From: Erwinia tracheiphila
Lineage (GTDB): Bacteria > Pseudomonadota > Gammaproteobacteria > Enterobacterales > Enterobacteriaceae
Reading direction: 5' to 3'
Length of the DNA stretch: 64,000 bases
Assembly: GCF_021365465.1 (NCBI RefSeq)
Contig: NZ_CP089932.1
Span: 3,100,001-3,164,000, forward strand
The notes beneath the pieces were generated by a model. It saw only the letters and a list, made by a program, of their open reading frames with translations, was not told the DNA's origin and did not search any database. Below are positions 18,711 to 27,751 of the stretch, in pieces (the stretch's first letter is position 1; each line of letters opens with the position of its first letter). The translations under genes and the position numbers were made by a program.

Positions 18711-19750
18711 TCAAACCATAGCGTAGCTGTGGCTATAACGCTGCCCGGGCTAAGAGACGCAGCGTCAAAAATTTTGTAAGAGGCATGCATTTCAATGGCG
18801 GTATCGGTGATTACGTCGCCGCGGGCAAGGGTCAGCAGCGACGTGGCCCGCGCGGCATTGCCTGGGTCAGCCAGCATGACCGGACTGCCGCTGTCAGTGG
18901 TCAGCGCTATCCCCACGCCGGATGAACCCGACACACCGTTGCGCATGATATACTGATTGCCGTTAACCAGATCGGCACTGGAAAGCCAGGCATTTACCGG
19001 GCGTGTCGCTCCGCCCGCCAGGGTGTTCGCACAGCTGACTGGCAGCGTAAAGGCCGTGCTGCCATCTTCGAATCCCTGACCGAGTAAGTTTAGCGATACC
19101 CGAGGAAGCATTACCGTTTGATCGGGCATCTGGCAGGTGGTTTGTGCAGGATTAAACGTCACCGTTAGCGATTGATAGCCCAGATAATCATTGTTCCAGT
19201 TGCCCGATGCCACCACCCGTGCCACCTCATCCATTGTCGGTACCTGTCCGGTGAGACCGACCAGATTGGCATTGTGTATTACCATTGGCACGATGGTGGC
19301 GATGCCGCCCGATGCAATAGTGTAGTAATTGGTGTCCGTTACACCCGGATCGCCGTTCAGCAGGGTTGCCGTCAGAACATAGCTGTAGTCAGCACCATTC
19401 AACACCACCCGACCGTTTTTGTACGTTTCCATGCTGGTATAGTCGCTAGTTTGCAATTTTATCCAGCGGTCACTGCCCGCCGAGTCGGTAAAGCGGATCC
19501 AGTATCCTTGCGCTAACGGACTGATGTAATGCACATTATTCGATTTAAGGATAAAAACATAGCAGTTCACCGGTGCCTGCCAGGTTGCCGCTCGCGTTTC
19601 TGAATGCGTGTCCTGGCTGGTCAGTAAATCTGAAAGGTTAAGCGTATCCGTCGCCTGCACCGTTGAACCAGAGATCAGGGCGCAGCCGGCCCACGCCCCG
19701 TAAGTGAACAGCAGCAGTAAGCTACAACATAAGCGCAATATATTTTTCAT
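18701..19750 (-). CDS. Fimbrial tip adhesin (two-domain)
   Basis: Predicted tip adhesin of a chaperone-usher fimbria, 349 residues. The start at 19750 gives a Sec signal peptide (MKNILRLCCSLLLLFTYGAWA) followed by mature GCALISGS. The N-terminal part to about residue 215 is a beta-rich candidate lectin domain with no recognised type. The C-terminal part (from about TTCQMPDQTVMLPRV) has pilin-domain features: a Cys pair, a GSTAFTLPVSC strand, GVGIAL and an ending with alternating hydrophobics (TATLWFDYD). It is the last gene of the fimbrial operon, 22 bases after the usher gene, and overlaps bioA by ten bases on the opposite strand. The receptor is unknown. Confidence 0.8.
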   Translation of the reverse strand: MKNILRLCCSLLLLFTYGAWAGCALISGSTVQATDTLNLSDLLTSQDTHSETRAATWQAPVNCYVFILKSNNVHYISPLAQGYWIRFTDSAGSDRWIKLQTSDYTSMETYKNGRVVLNGADYSYVLTATLLNGDPGVTDTNYYTIASGGIATIVPMVIHNANLVGLTGQVPTMDEVARVVASGNWNNDYLGYQSLTVTFNPAQTTCQMPDQTVMLPRVSLNLLGQGFEDGSTAFTLPVSCANTLAGGATRPVNAWLSSADLVNGNQYIMRNGVSGSSGVGIALTTDSGSPVMLADPGNAARATSLLTLARGDVITDTAIEMHASYKIFDAASLSPGSVIATATLWFDYD

Positions 19751-19772
19751 GATTAACGTCCCTTTAGACCGG

Positions 19773-22286
19773 TTACCGATAAGTCTCTTCAAAGAGCACA
19801 CAGCTGTTTTTTCCTTCCGCTGTCGGGTGGTGAATACGGCAACTTTTACGCATCTGCCCGTCGCTGAGGCGAATGACCAGCCATTCGGGCAGCTGGTCCG
19901 CCTTGATATATAGCTTGCTTCCCTGGGCGACATAGCCCAACGGTTCCCCTGCAACGTCGGTGATATCTGTGCCAAACGGCAGCGGTTCTCCATTTTCGAA
20001 TCGGGCAGGCATCACAAAGACCTTACGGGTATCAGTCTGATAACGCAGGTAGCTGATGCTGCCGGCCCAGGGTGCCACAAAACCGATATTGCCCTTTAAT
20101 TCCGCCCAGTCATTTCCGGCATCCCCCTGTTCAAGGCGAAAACTGTTCATTTTATAAGGCGTGGCTGACGGTATCAGCGCCCGTCCCTGCCGGTTGGTTT
20201 TATTGTCTGCATTACCGTTCACCGTCGCACCGACAATCCCCGGCGCATCCAGAATAGCAAAGGTATTTCCCGTACTGGCAGACGTCAGCAGACCTTCGCG
20301 CCATATCAGTGCGCTGCCGCTGACCCCGCCGCCAATTTGACGATAATGAGAAGCCTGACTGAAATTATGGTTAACGCGCGCATAAGGCGTTCGCCACGTG
20401 CTCCACCAGCCAACAGCGGCGGTGTCCTCACTTCGGTCCTCACTGTAGTTGAGATTGTAATCAACGCGAGAGGTCGTGCCGTTTATCCCCGTCTGAATAC
20501 CATTGTATTTGCCCTGTTTCATTGAACTGCGTAGCGTCAGCCCGGTGCGCTTGCCTGAAAGGACGAAAGGCAGATTGACGGCGAGGTCGATGCGCCGCTC
20601 ATCGTAGCTTCTGTGATTACCGTAATGCTGCTCATCGTATTCATCCCTGCTGTCCATGCTGTCAAGATGATAGAAATTCCGTCGCAGCGCCAGGCTCCAG
20701 TTGGCATGATGGAAGGTGTTGCTCCACGTCAGGCTGAACTGTCGGGATGATTGTTCACTGTTCCAGTATTGTCGCCAGAAACCGCTGAGAGCCACCCGTC
20801 CCCAGCCCTCCGCTAGCGTCTGATCAAGATTGGCGCTGAAGGTCTGCCGATTGCGCTTCCAGTGCGTCGTGGCGGTTTTATGCTGGCTGATAGCGCGGGT
20901 TTGCACCGCATCATAAAAAGAGTAATAGTCCGACGTGTGGTAATACCAGCTCGCCAGCGTGAGATTAAGATCCCCAGGAAAATAGCGACTCCAGGATAAT
21001 TTCAGGCGCTGGCCGTGGCGCGTTCCACCCTCTTGCGGCTCTGCCGACGCCACATCCACCGAGCCGGAAAATGAACCCAGCAGCGGCACACTAATGGCAC
21101 TCCCCAGCTGCAGGGACTGATAATCTCTGGCCAGCGTGACACCACCATAGCCGGTCAGGTAGTTATTAACACCCCAGGCGGCATTTCCCTGCAGAAAACC
21201 GGGGTGATAATCAACGCCGTGGATCTGCACATTGCCTGCGGTTACCAGCCACTCTGCCGACCCCATGCGCAGCATGTCGCTGGCGGTCGAATAAGGCACA
21301 ATGAAGCGCTCAAGGGAGCCGTCCGAATTGTCCACTTCAACGGTCAGATCGTTACGCGCGCCTGACGGCATTAAATCGGTAATTTCAAATGGACCGGGCG
21401 GCACGTTAATTTGATAGAGCAGCGTACTGTTTTGATAAACCTTAACCACCGCGTTACTCACTGCGGTGCCGCGAATCACGGGCATATAGGTCCGATAAGC
21501 GTCAGGATACATTCTCGCTTCCTGCTTCAGGGTTACTCCACGAAATCGCAGATTATCGAACAAGGGTGAATTGGTGTAACCGTCACCGACACGAATAAGC
21601 GAGCGGTACGACGGCAACGCTCGCTCGATATAGCGTGAATTATTGCTCCACGACCCTTTATTCTTTCTGTTGCGCAGGAAATTGCTGTTGTCGCTCAGTT
21701 GCCAGGCGGCCAGGTTCAGCCCGCTTTTCAACGTGAGAAAAATATTATCCGCACTACCAAAGCCGTCTTTGCGTTCTGCGTGGTAATAGCTGAGATGATA
21801 GTTAGTATAAGCACCGTTAATACCCGGGTTCCATCGCTCTGGCGCGACCCAGCGACGCGGTTGAGCAATAACATATGCCTGAGGTATCGTCAGATTGAGA
21901 CGTAATAAGCCGGTATTCAGACTGACGCTGCCGCCATACAGCAGTGCAGAAAGGTCTGTCCAGTCGCGCTCTTCACTACCCTTCGGCAGAGGCTTTACTG
22001 ACAGCGCAGTAATAGCGGCGTGCTGGACGGCAAATGTATGACTGTCGGCAACCCAGACCGGAAAAGTGCCGCGCCACTCGCCGTTAACATAGATGTCCAG
22101 ATCATAAATACCCGGAGAAAGGCGTTTTTCACTGTTATTCCAGTCTGCCAGAGCAGAGTTGCCAGCCATCAGGCTGGTATTAAAACGTGCGCTGGCTTCC
22201 GCCTTGCACATCAGCAGGCTCATTATTCCGCCAGAAATGAATACGGTTAAAATAGCCTGCGAGAGTAATCGGCCCAGCGCTTCCAT
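19773..22286 (-). CDS. Fimbrial outer membrane usher protein
   Basis: FimD/PapC-family usher, 837 residues: the outer membrane pore that receives chaperone-subunit complexes and builds the fimbria. A signal region ends near CKAEA, then the N-terminal chaperone-binding domain starts FNTSLMAG...DLDIYVNGEW. The plug and barrel blocks are recognisable (FRGVTLKQEARMYPDAYRTYMPVIRGTA region, GPFEITDLMPSGARNDLTVEV, QGNAAWGVNNYLTGYGGV). The C-terminal domain carries GRALIPSATPYKMN, PLPFGTDI, GYVAQGSKLYI and a late Cys pair. Only 22 bases separate it from the chaperone upstream and the adhesin downstream. Confidence 0.92.
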   Translation of the reverse strand: MEALGRLLSQAILTVFISGGIMSLLMCKAEASARFNTSLMAGNSALADWNNSEKRLSPGIYDLDIYVNGEWRGTFPVWVADSHTFAVQHAAITALSVKPLPKGSEERDWTDLSALLYGGSVSLNTGLLRLNLTIPQAYVIAQPRRWVAPERWNPGINGAYTNYHLSYYHAERKDGFGSADNIFLTLKSGLNLAAWQLSDNSNFLRNRKNKGSWSNNSRYIERALPSYRSLIRVGDGYTNSPLFDNLRFRGVTLKQEARMYPDAYRTYMPVIRGTAVSNAVVKVYQNSTLLYQINVPPGPFEITDLMPSGARNDLTVEVDNSDGSLERFIVPYSTASDMLRMGSAEWLVTAGNVQIHGVDYHPGFLQGNAAWGVNNYLTGYGGVTLARDYQSLQLGSAISVPLLGSFSGSVDVASAEPQEGGTRHGQRLKLSWSRYFPGDLNLTLASWYYHTSDYYSFYDAVQTRAISQHKTATTHWKRNRQTFSANLDQTLAEGWGRVALSGFWRQYWNSEQSSRQFSLTWSNTFHHANWSLALRRNFYHLDSMDSRDEYDEQHYGNHRSYDERRIDLAVNLPFVLSGKRTGLTLRSSMKQGKYNGIQTGINGTTSRVDYNLNYSEDRSEDTAAVGWWSTWRTPYARVNHNFSQASHYRQIGGGVSGSALIWREGLLTSASTGNTFAILDAPGIVGATVNGNADNKTNRQGRALIPSATPYKMNSFRLEQGDAGNDWAELKGNIGFVAPWAGSISYLRYQTDTRKVFVMPARFENGEPLPFGTDITDVAGEPLGYVAQGSKLYIKADQLPEWLVIRLSDGQMRKSCRIHHPTAEGKNSCVLFEETYR

Positions 22287-22308
22287 GGTATCCCCTGAAA
22301 AATCCGTT

Positions 22309-23049
22309 TTATTTTTTTAGCGTCACAACGACGGGTGTTCGGCCTCCGAAGTCATCAATGTAAACCAACTGATAATGACCCGGTGCGGGGCTGAGTGGTT
22401 TTTCCGCAACGCCCGTGCAGCTGAAAGGTGGAATGAACAAGGTTTTTTCCAACAAATTATCCTGTCTTTTTCCCTGCTGTACCCGGCTACTTTTCCCATC
22501 CCATTTCATCAGCTGCACCACGGTTAAATAATAGGGGGAGTCATTATTAATACAGACTGCCGGATGCTGTGCTTTCAGTCCCAGATGTTGGGCGATGGAC
22601 TGAGGCGAAATCATTAATTTTTGTGGGCGCCAGAATATTTTTATACGGTTGCGAATGGCCACCTGCATGTAATTGAGACTTGCATCGAGATTCTCTGGTG
22701 TAGGCGGAATATCCAGCACATTGAGCCAAAATACAGATTCACGATCCTGCGGTAATTTATCGGCCGTGCTGTCACGACTAATTTTTAGTATTTGTCCCTC
22801 GTTACCGTTCACTTTCACCACGGGAGGGAAAATCATAAAAGGTGTAACGATATTTTCCGGCTTTTCATTTTGTCGTCCATCATCTACCCATGCCTGGATA
22901 AGATGTTGACCCTGACTTTTATTAATAAGCTGAACCGACACGCTTTTTGCTTCTGCCGGAAAAATAACGCGTGTACTGTTAATAATGACATTGGCATTAA
23001 CACCAGGAATAAAAAAGACACACCCGATAAGAAGAATCACTGTTCTCAC
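22309..23049 (-). CDS. Periplasmic fimbrial chaperone
   Basis: PapD-like chaperone, 246 residues, that folds subunits by donor-strand complementation and delivers them to the usher. It has a signal peptide ending near VNANV, then two immunoglobulin-like domains. The subunit-binding Arg is in NSTRVIFPAEAKSVSVQLIN near residue 27, and the G1-type strand region reads FWLNVLDIPP, the hallmark of the family. The C-terminal domain begins after RNRIKIFWRP. It lies between the major subunit gene, from which a terminator-like hairpin separates it, and the usher gene. Confidence 0.92.
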   Translation of the reverse strand: MRTVILLIGCVFFIPGVNANVIINSTRVIFPAEAKSVSVQLINKSQGQHLIQAWVDDGRQNEKPENIVTPFMIFPPVVKVNGNEGQILKISRDSTADKLPQDRESVFWLNVLDIPPTPENLDASLNYMQVAIRNRIKIFWRPQKLMISPQSIAQHLGLKAQHPAVCINNDSPYYLTVVQLMKWDGKSSRVQQGKRQDNLLEKTLFIPPFSCTGVAEKPLSPAPGHYQLVYIDDFGGRTPVVVTLKK

Positions 23050-23065
23050 GGCCGCTCCTGAAATA

Positions 23066-23098
23066 AATAAAAAAAACGGGAAGGCGAGTGCCTTCCCG
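23066..23098 (-). terminator. Hairpin terminator inside the fimbrial operon
   Basis: Perfect nine-base arms CGGGAAGGC/GCCTTCCCG around GAGT at 23077-23098, followed on the minus strand by an eight-base T run and more AT. It lies eight bases after the major subunit stop and before the chaperone gene. It has the full form of an intrinsic terminator and probably acts as an attenuator. Confidence 0.85.
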
Positions 23099-23106
23099 CC
23101 AGCAAA

Positions 23107-23706
23107 TTATTCGTAGCTAAATGTGTAGGTTGCCGTCGTCACCACCGACCCCGTGGTGACGCCGCTACCACCATAGTTATAGTAGTTGGCGTACAAACTG
23201 ATATCTCCGTTCGCACCCGTATCGTAGGCGCTTACAGCTGAAGATTTCGTGGTACTCAGACCGGTGCTGATAGCCTCATTCATTTTGACGATGGAAGTGC
23301 CATCCTGAGTAATCGCAATTCCGACACCCTGTGCCGAGCCGGATTCATTTTTCAAATAATTCATATCATCTGAAACGTTAGAGCCGGTAAAAATAATGTT
23401 CAGCGCCTGCGCCGCCGAGCTGCTGTTATCAAAACCAGTACAGCCCGCTACATTAATGGTGAAGGGTGTGCTGCCTGAGCTAATCACACCTGTGGTGGTA
23501 CCAAGTGCATCACGGGTAACCGGTGAAACAACCACAGTAAAATCAGAACCATTATTGGTGGTAACATCACAGGTGGCGTCACTGACCGCACCGCTGAAAG
23601 TAATTATTCCACCCGCAACGGCATTGCTGGTTGCTGCTATCGCCTGCCCGGAAAACACTGCACCCGTGAGCAGGCTAATTATACTGACTAATTGTAATTT
23701 ATTCAT
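23107..23706 (-). CDS. Major fimbrial subunit (FimA-like pilin)
   Basis: Type 1-like pilin, 199 residues. The start at 23706 (MNKLQLVSIISLL) has GAGGGA upstream and gives a signal peptide cleaved after GQAIA. The mature protein starts with the Ala/Gly-rich donor strand and has GGIITFSGAVSDATCDV, a second Cys in VAGCTGF, and the C-terminal beta-zipper ending TATYTFSYE with the penultimate Tyr typical of chaperone-usher pilins. First gene of the operon, with a terminator directly downstream that would let it be made in excess over chaperone, usher and adhesin. Confidence 0.9.
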   Translation of the reverse strand: MNKLQLVSIISLLTGAVFSGQAIAATSNAVAGGIITFSGAVSDATCDVTTNNGSDFTVVVSPVTRDALGTTTGVISSGSTPFTINVAGCTGFDNSSSAAQALNIIFTGSNVSDDMNYLKNESGSAQGVGIAITQDGTSIVKMNEAISTGLSTTKSSAVSAYDTGANGDISLYANYYNYGGSGVTTGSVVTTATYTFSYE

Positions 23707-24326
23707 TTCAGTCCCTCTTGATATCCGCGATCCTGCGGTTTTATTTCCTGATATCACTCTTTTCAAAAATAGGATAATGCCTGACTGGTTGTAATCATCA
23801 TCCTCTTTCCGGTTGCATTCTCTAATTTTTCCTGGCCAGATGTAAATAACAAAAAATTATTTTAATCCAATCAAAAAGAGAAAAACACGGCGATGTTAAT
23901 TAATAAATAAACACGCTGGCGATATAACTGGAAAAAACACGTCAGATTTATTCTTAAAGCAATAACCTGAGTCTTAATCAAAAAAATACAGCTGATAAGC
24001 CAATGTTTATTTCAATACTAATTCCTGTAAAAAAATGCGTTTAACCCACTGATCTTATCAATAGCGGTCATCACTGCAGTGCTGATTTTTTACATTTTTT
24101 AAATAACCCTTTTGTTATCAAAAAAATGATAATCAGAGGCACAGCAAATACGCTCTGAAAAGCAACAGAAAGATTACTAAAAAATATTTTATAATGGAAA
24201 ATCAAATTTTTTGTTGTTTATGAGAAAAAACTCAGTCAGAATCGCTACCTAACTCTGAAAAAATGCATAAATCCCGCCGATGCACCACCATTTTACAGAC
24301 TAAAATGCTTAATAAAAGAGGAAAAT
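23707..24326. promoter_or_regulatory. AT-rich divergent region between fimbrial operon and curA-like gene
   Basis: About 620 bases with no gene; strikingly AT-rich from 23830 to 24260. It must hold the fimbrial promoter (leftward) and the curA-like promoter (rightward). No pair of inverted repeats suggestive of a phase switch and no recombinase gene was seen. The composition suggests H-NS silencing, which is inference. Confidence 0.5.
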
Positions 24327-25370
24327 ATGCCGCAAGACAAACATATCAATCGTCGTATCGTACTCGCTTCTCGTCCCCACGGCGCACCGTGCTCCACGAA
24401 TTTCCGCATGGAAACAGAACATCGTCCCGTTCCGTCAGCAGGACAGGTTCTGTTGCGCACAGTCTGGCTGTCACTCGATCCTTATATGCGCGGCCGGATG
24501 AACGATGCCCCCTCTTATGTTGCCCCCCTTCAGATAAATGAAGTGATAAGTGCAGGAACCGTCGCTGTGGTTGAACAGTCCTGCCATGATGATTACCAAC
24601 CTGGCGACTGGGTTGTCAGCCAGAACGGCTGGCAGGACTTTGCCCTGTCCGATGGTAAAGGGTTGTTCAGGCTCAGTGGGCCGGTACTTAACCACCCTTC
24701 ATGGGCATTAGGATTGCTGGGCATGACGGGCTTTACCGCCTATATGGGGCTGCTGGATATTGGCAACCCGCAGCCGGGCGAGACCGTGGTAGTCGCCGCT
24801 GCCACCGGGGCAGTGGGGTCAATCGTTGGGCAAATTGCTAAACTGAAAGGCTGTTATGTGGTGGGCATTGCTGGCGGCAGTGAGAAATGCCGCTACGCAG
24901 AAGACGTACTGGGTTTTGACCGCTGTATCGACCATCACAGCACCGACCTGGCAGGATCCCTCAAACGCTACTGCCACGATGGCATTGATGTGTATTTTGA
25001 AAGCGTTGGCGGCAAGGTTTTTGACGCTATCCTGCCGCTGATGAACACGCAGGGACGCATTCCGGTGTGCGGGCTGATTGCCCATTATAACCGCACTGAC
25101 GCCGCTTCAGGCCCTGACCAGCTTCCACAATTTCAAAGCGCTATCCTGCGTAAACGTCTGCGCGTTCAGGGATTTATTATTAACCAGGATTATGGTCATC
25201 GCTTCGATGAATTTTTTAAACAAATGAGCCAGTGGGTTGCGGAAAATCGCTTCACTTTCCCTGAGGATATTACTGACGGGCTGGATAACGCACCTGAAAC
25301 CTTTACTGGTATGCTGGCAGGCAAAAATTTTGGCAAGGTGTTGATAAAAGTCGCTGGCGACCACCCCTGA
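24327..25370 (+). CDS. curA: NADPH-dependent curcumin/2-alkenal reductase-type enzyme (CurA family)
   Basis: Zinc-independent medium-chain reductase of the CurA/prostaglandin reductase group, which reduces activated double bonds with NADPH in the cytoplasm. It has 347 residues. N-terminal RRIVLASRPHGAP and WLSLDPYMRGRMND are diagnostic; the nucleotide-binding fold shows VVVAAATGAVGSIVGQIAKLKG, and FESVGGKVFDAILPLMN and GLIAHYN follow. GAGG seven bases upstream supports the start. It is followed by a DJ-1-like gene and ybhB with 10- and 15-base gaps, so the three are probably co-transcribed. The physiological substrate is not shown by sequence. Confidence 0.88.
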   Translation: MPQDKHINRRIVLASRPHGAPCSTNFRMETEHRPVPSAGQVLLRTVWLSLDPYMRGRMNDAPSYVAPLQINEVISAGTVAVVEQSCHDDYQPGDWVVSQNGWQDFALSDGKGLFRLSGPVLNHPSWALGLLGMTGFTAYMGLLDIGNPQPGETVVVAAATGAVGSIVGQIAKLKGCYVVGIAGGSEKCRYAEDVLGFDRCIDHHSTDLAGSLKRYCHDGIDVYFESVGGKVFDAILPLMNTQGRIPVCGLIAHYNRTDAASGPDQLPQFQSAILRKRLRVQGFIINQDYGHRFDEFFKQMSQWVAENRFTFPEDITDGLDNAPETFTGMLAGKNFGKVLIKVAGDHP

Positions 25371-25380
25371 GGAGAACAGA

Positions 25381-26061
25381 ATGAAAATCGTGATGGTGCT
25401 GACCTCCCACGGCAAACTGGGTGACACCGACAAAAAGACCGGGTTCTGGCTGGAGGAGTTCGCCGCCCCCTATTATGTATTCCGCGATGCGGGAGTCAGT
25501 GGCGTGCTGGCATCCCCTGCGGGCGGTCAGCCGCCGCTCGATCCCTTCAGCGATCAACCAGATGCGCAAACGGCCGATACCCAACGTTTTCGCCAGGATA
25601 TCGCGGCGCAACAGGCGCTTGCGAATACACAACAACTGGCAACCATTGACAGCAGCAACTTCGACGCGGTGTTTTATCCCGGGGGTCACGGTCCACTCTG
25701 GGATCTGGCGGAGGATCGCCACAGCATTGAGCTGATTGAAAACTTTTATGCCAATGGCAAACCCGTTGCGGCGGTTTGTCATGCCCCCGGCGTGTTACGC
25801 CACGCCAAAAATACCGACGGCACCCGGTTAGTGGCCGGTAAACGCGTAACTGGCTTCAGTAATAGTGAAGAGGACGCCGTTGGACTGACAAATGTGGTAC
25901 CTTTTCTGGTCGAGGATGAGCTGAAGGCGCTGGGTGCCCACTACGAGAAGACCGAAGACTGGGGCGTGTTCACCCTCACCGACGGTCTGCTGGTCACCGG
26001 ACAGAATCCGGCCTCATCCACCGCCGCAGCCACTGCGCTGCTTAAACTGCTACAACCATAA
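25381..26061 (+). CDS. DJ-1/PfpI family protein (Hsp31-like)
   Basis: Class I glutamine amidotransferase-like protein of the DJ-1/PfpI superfamily, 226 residues. The nucleophile elbow AAVCHAPG places the Cys near residue 132 with the adjacent His, and YPGGHGPLWDL gives the conserved Gly-Gly-His region; Glu in the early part (FWLEE, about residue 24) is the third expected active-site residue. This pattern resembles yeast Hsp31 and E. coli HchA relatives with glyoxalase III or deglycase activity. GGAG lies eight bases upstream. It sits between curA-like and ybhB, suggesting handling of reactive aldehydes, which is inference. Confidence 0.82.
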   Translation: MKIVMVLTSHGKLGDTDKKTGFWLEEFAAPYYVFRDAGVSGVLASPAGGQPPLDPFSDQPDAQTADTQRFRQDIAAQQALANTQQLATIDSSNFDAVFYPGGHGPLWDLAEDRHSIELIENFYANGKPVAAVCHAPGVLRHAKNTDGTRLVAGKRVTGFSNSEEDAVGLTNVVPFLVEDELKALGAHYEKTEDWGVFTLTDGLLVTGQNPASSTAAATALLKLLQP

Positions 26062-26076
26062 ACACTAGGAGGTGGA

Positions 26077-26565
26077 ATGAAACTGTTTAGCCGGGACTTC
26101 AATGATGGCGACAAATTGCCGGAGCGTCAGGTTTTTAACGGCATGGGCTACAGCGGTGACAATCTGTCACCGCATCTGGCCTGGGACAACGTTCCCCTCG
26201 GTACAAAAAGTTTTGCGGTGACCTGCTACGACCCGGATGCCCCAACCGGTTCTGGCTGGTGGCACTGGGGCATAGCTAACCTGCCCGCCGATACCCGCGT
26301 ATTGCCACAGGGTGCCGGTTCCGGCCTGTCTGAGCTGCCCGACGGAGCAGTACAGACACGCACAGATTTTGGTAAAGCGGGCTACGGCGGCGCAGCACCG
26401 CCTAGAGGCGAGAGTCATCGCTATATTTTCACCGTTTATGCACTCGACGTGGAAAGACTGGAGGTGGATGAAAACGCCAGCGGGGCTTACCTTGGCTTTA
26501 ATATCCATTTTCATCAGCTGGGCAGTGCGTCAATAACGGCTGTCTATAGCCAGCCGGACGCCTGA
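26077..26565 (+). CDS. ybhB: PEBP-family protein YbhB
   Basis: Member of the phosphatidylethanolamine-binding/Raf kinase inhibitor-like family, cytoplasmic (no signal peptide), 162 residues, matching E. coli YbhB throughout. Ligand-site blocks CYDPDAPTGSGWWHW, TDFGKAGYGGAAPPRGESHRYIFTVYAL and the starting region GDKLPERQVFNGMGYSGDNLSPHLAW are intact. AGGAGG precedes the start. In E. coli ybhB lies next to bioA; here the fimbrial and curA blocks lie between them. The molecular role of YbhB is unknown. Confidence 0.92.
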   Translation: MKLFSRDFNDGDKLPERQVFNGMGYSGDNLSPHLAWDNVPLGTKSFAVTCYDPDAPTGSGWWHWGIANLPADTRVLPQGAGSGLSELPDGAVQTRTDFGKAGYGGAAPPRGESHRYIFTVYALDVERLEVDENASGAYLGFNIHFHQLGSASITAVYSQPDA

Positions 26566-26570
26566 AAAAT

Positions 26571-26594
26571 AAAGGGGCGATAGCTCGCCCCTTT
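26571..26594. terminator. Bidirectional terminator between ybhB and pgl
   Basis: Perfect ten-base arms AAAGGGGCGA/TCGCCCCTTT around TAGC, between the convergent stops of ybhB and pgl. The A and T ends of the stem serve both directions. Confidence 0.8.
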
Positions 26595-26608
26595 ATTACC
26601 CGCAATGC

Positions 26609-27604
26609 TCAGATTTGCGCGATAGTCACCCACATCGGTCCCTGCCCCACGGCATAACGCGCCAGTGGCTCCAGTAATCCCTGAGATTCACTGATTTTAT
26701 AAACTTCAATATGGTGCGACTTCTGTCCAGCTGAAATCAGAAAACGACCGCTGTTGTCAATATTAAAGCCGCGAGGTTGGGTTTCAGTGGGCTGGTGTCC
26801 TTCCACCGTCAGTCTGCCACCATCCCGCGTAACGCTGAACAGGGTCAGCAGACTGGCGGTACGATCGCAGCTGTAAAGATGACGGCCATCAGGCGTCAGA
26901 TGAATATCCGCCGCCCAGCGCGTGCCGTTAAAACCAGCAGGCATCATATCCAGACTTTGTACCCGTGCCACTTCTCCGTTTGCATTGCCCAGCTGCCAGA
27001 CATCCACGGTACTGTCGAGTTCGTTAACGCAGTAAGCATATTGTTTGCCGGGATGAAACACCATATGCCGCGGGCCGGCACCTGCAACAGTCGCAACCTG
27101 AGGCTGGATATGCGGGTGCAGTTCGCCATTTTCATTCAGGTCAAACAAACAAATGCGATCCTGTTTCAGCGCCGGCACAAACAGCGTTTTATTATCCAAA
27201 TCGATATTCGCCGAGTGGCACCCCTCCAACCCATTGATAACCTGAAGTGGCGAACCCGGCAGGCCATCTTCTCCAATTGGCGAGACGCTGGCGCAGGCAT
27301 CATTGTAGGAACCAACAAAGATAAACCGCCCCCGGCGATCGGTGGAAATATGTGTCGGACTGCCCGGCAGCGGGGCATGGCCCGCTTCCCTCAGCTTACC
27401 GTCACCGTCGATGCTATAGGCCACGATACGAAATTCTGGGCGCACGCCAACATAGAGAAAACGGCTGTCCGGGCTGACCACCATCGGCTGCACCTGCCCT
27501 GGCGCATCCACCACCTGCAACAGCGCCAGCGCACCATCATCATTAAGCTGCCATACGTGAATTTGTTGGCTTTCCGGGCTGGCGGTATAGACGACTTGTT
27601 TCAT
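26609..27604 (-). CDS. pgl: 6-phosphogluconolactonase Pgl
   Basis: Seven-bladed beta-propeller lactonase of the pentose phosphate pathway, hydrolysing 6-phosphogluconolactone in the cytoplasm. At 331 residues it equals E. coli Pgl (YbhE). It shows [74 protein letters not shown] and [21 protein letters not shown]. The start at 27604 has GGAGT upstream. It is divergent from ybhA and convergent with ybhB. Confidence 0.95.
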   Translation of the reverse strand: MKQVVYTASPESQQIHVWQLNDDGALALLQVVDAPGQVQPMVVSPDSRFLYVGVRPEFRIVAYSIDGDGKLREAGHAPLPGSPTHISTDRRGRFIFVGSYNDACASVSPIGEDGLPGSPLQVINGLEGCHSANIDLDNKTLFVPALKQDRICLFDLNENGELHPHIQPQVATVAGAGPRHMVFHPGKQYAYCVNELDSTVDVWQLGNANGEVARVQSLDMMPAGFNGTRWAADIHLTPDGRHLYSCDRTASLLTLFSVTRDGGRLTVEGHQPTETQPRGFNIDNSGRFLISAGQKSHHIEVYKISESQGLLEPLARYAVGQGPMWVTIAQI

Positions 27605-27751
27605 CGGTACTCCTTGTTTCGGGATAGTCTTCGCAGCAAAGGGTAGCCTGTTTTTCCCTGTCGCGTGAATCGATTATCGTGAGCAATTTTGTTGAGGGCA
27701 GCACAGGGTGTACACTCGATCTTTCCCTATCAGCCACTTACGGACCTCTTT

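Noticed and set aside
23707..24326. Phase-variable invertible promoter for the fimbrial operon
   Set aside because: The region is AT-rich, but I found no pair of inverted repeats and there is no recombinase gene nearby.
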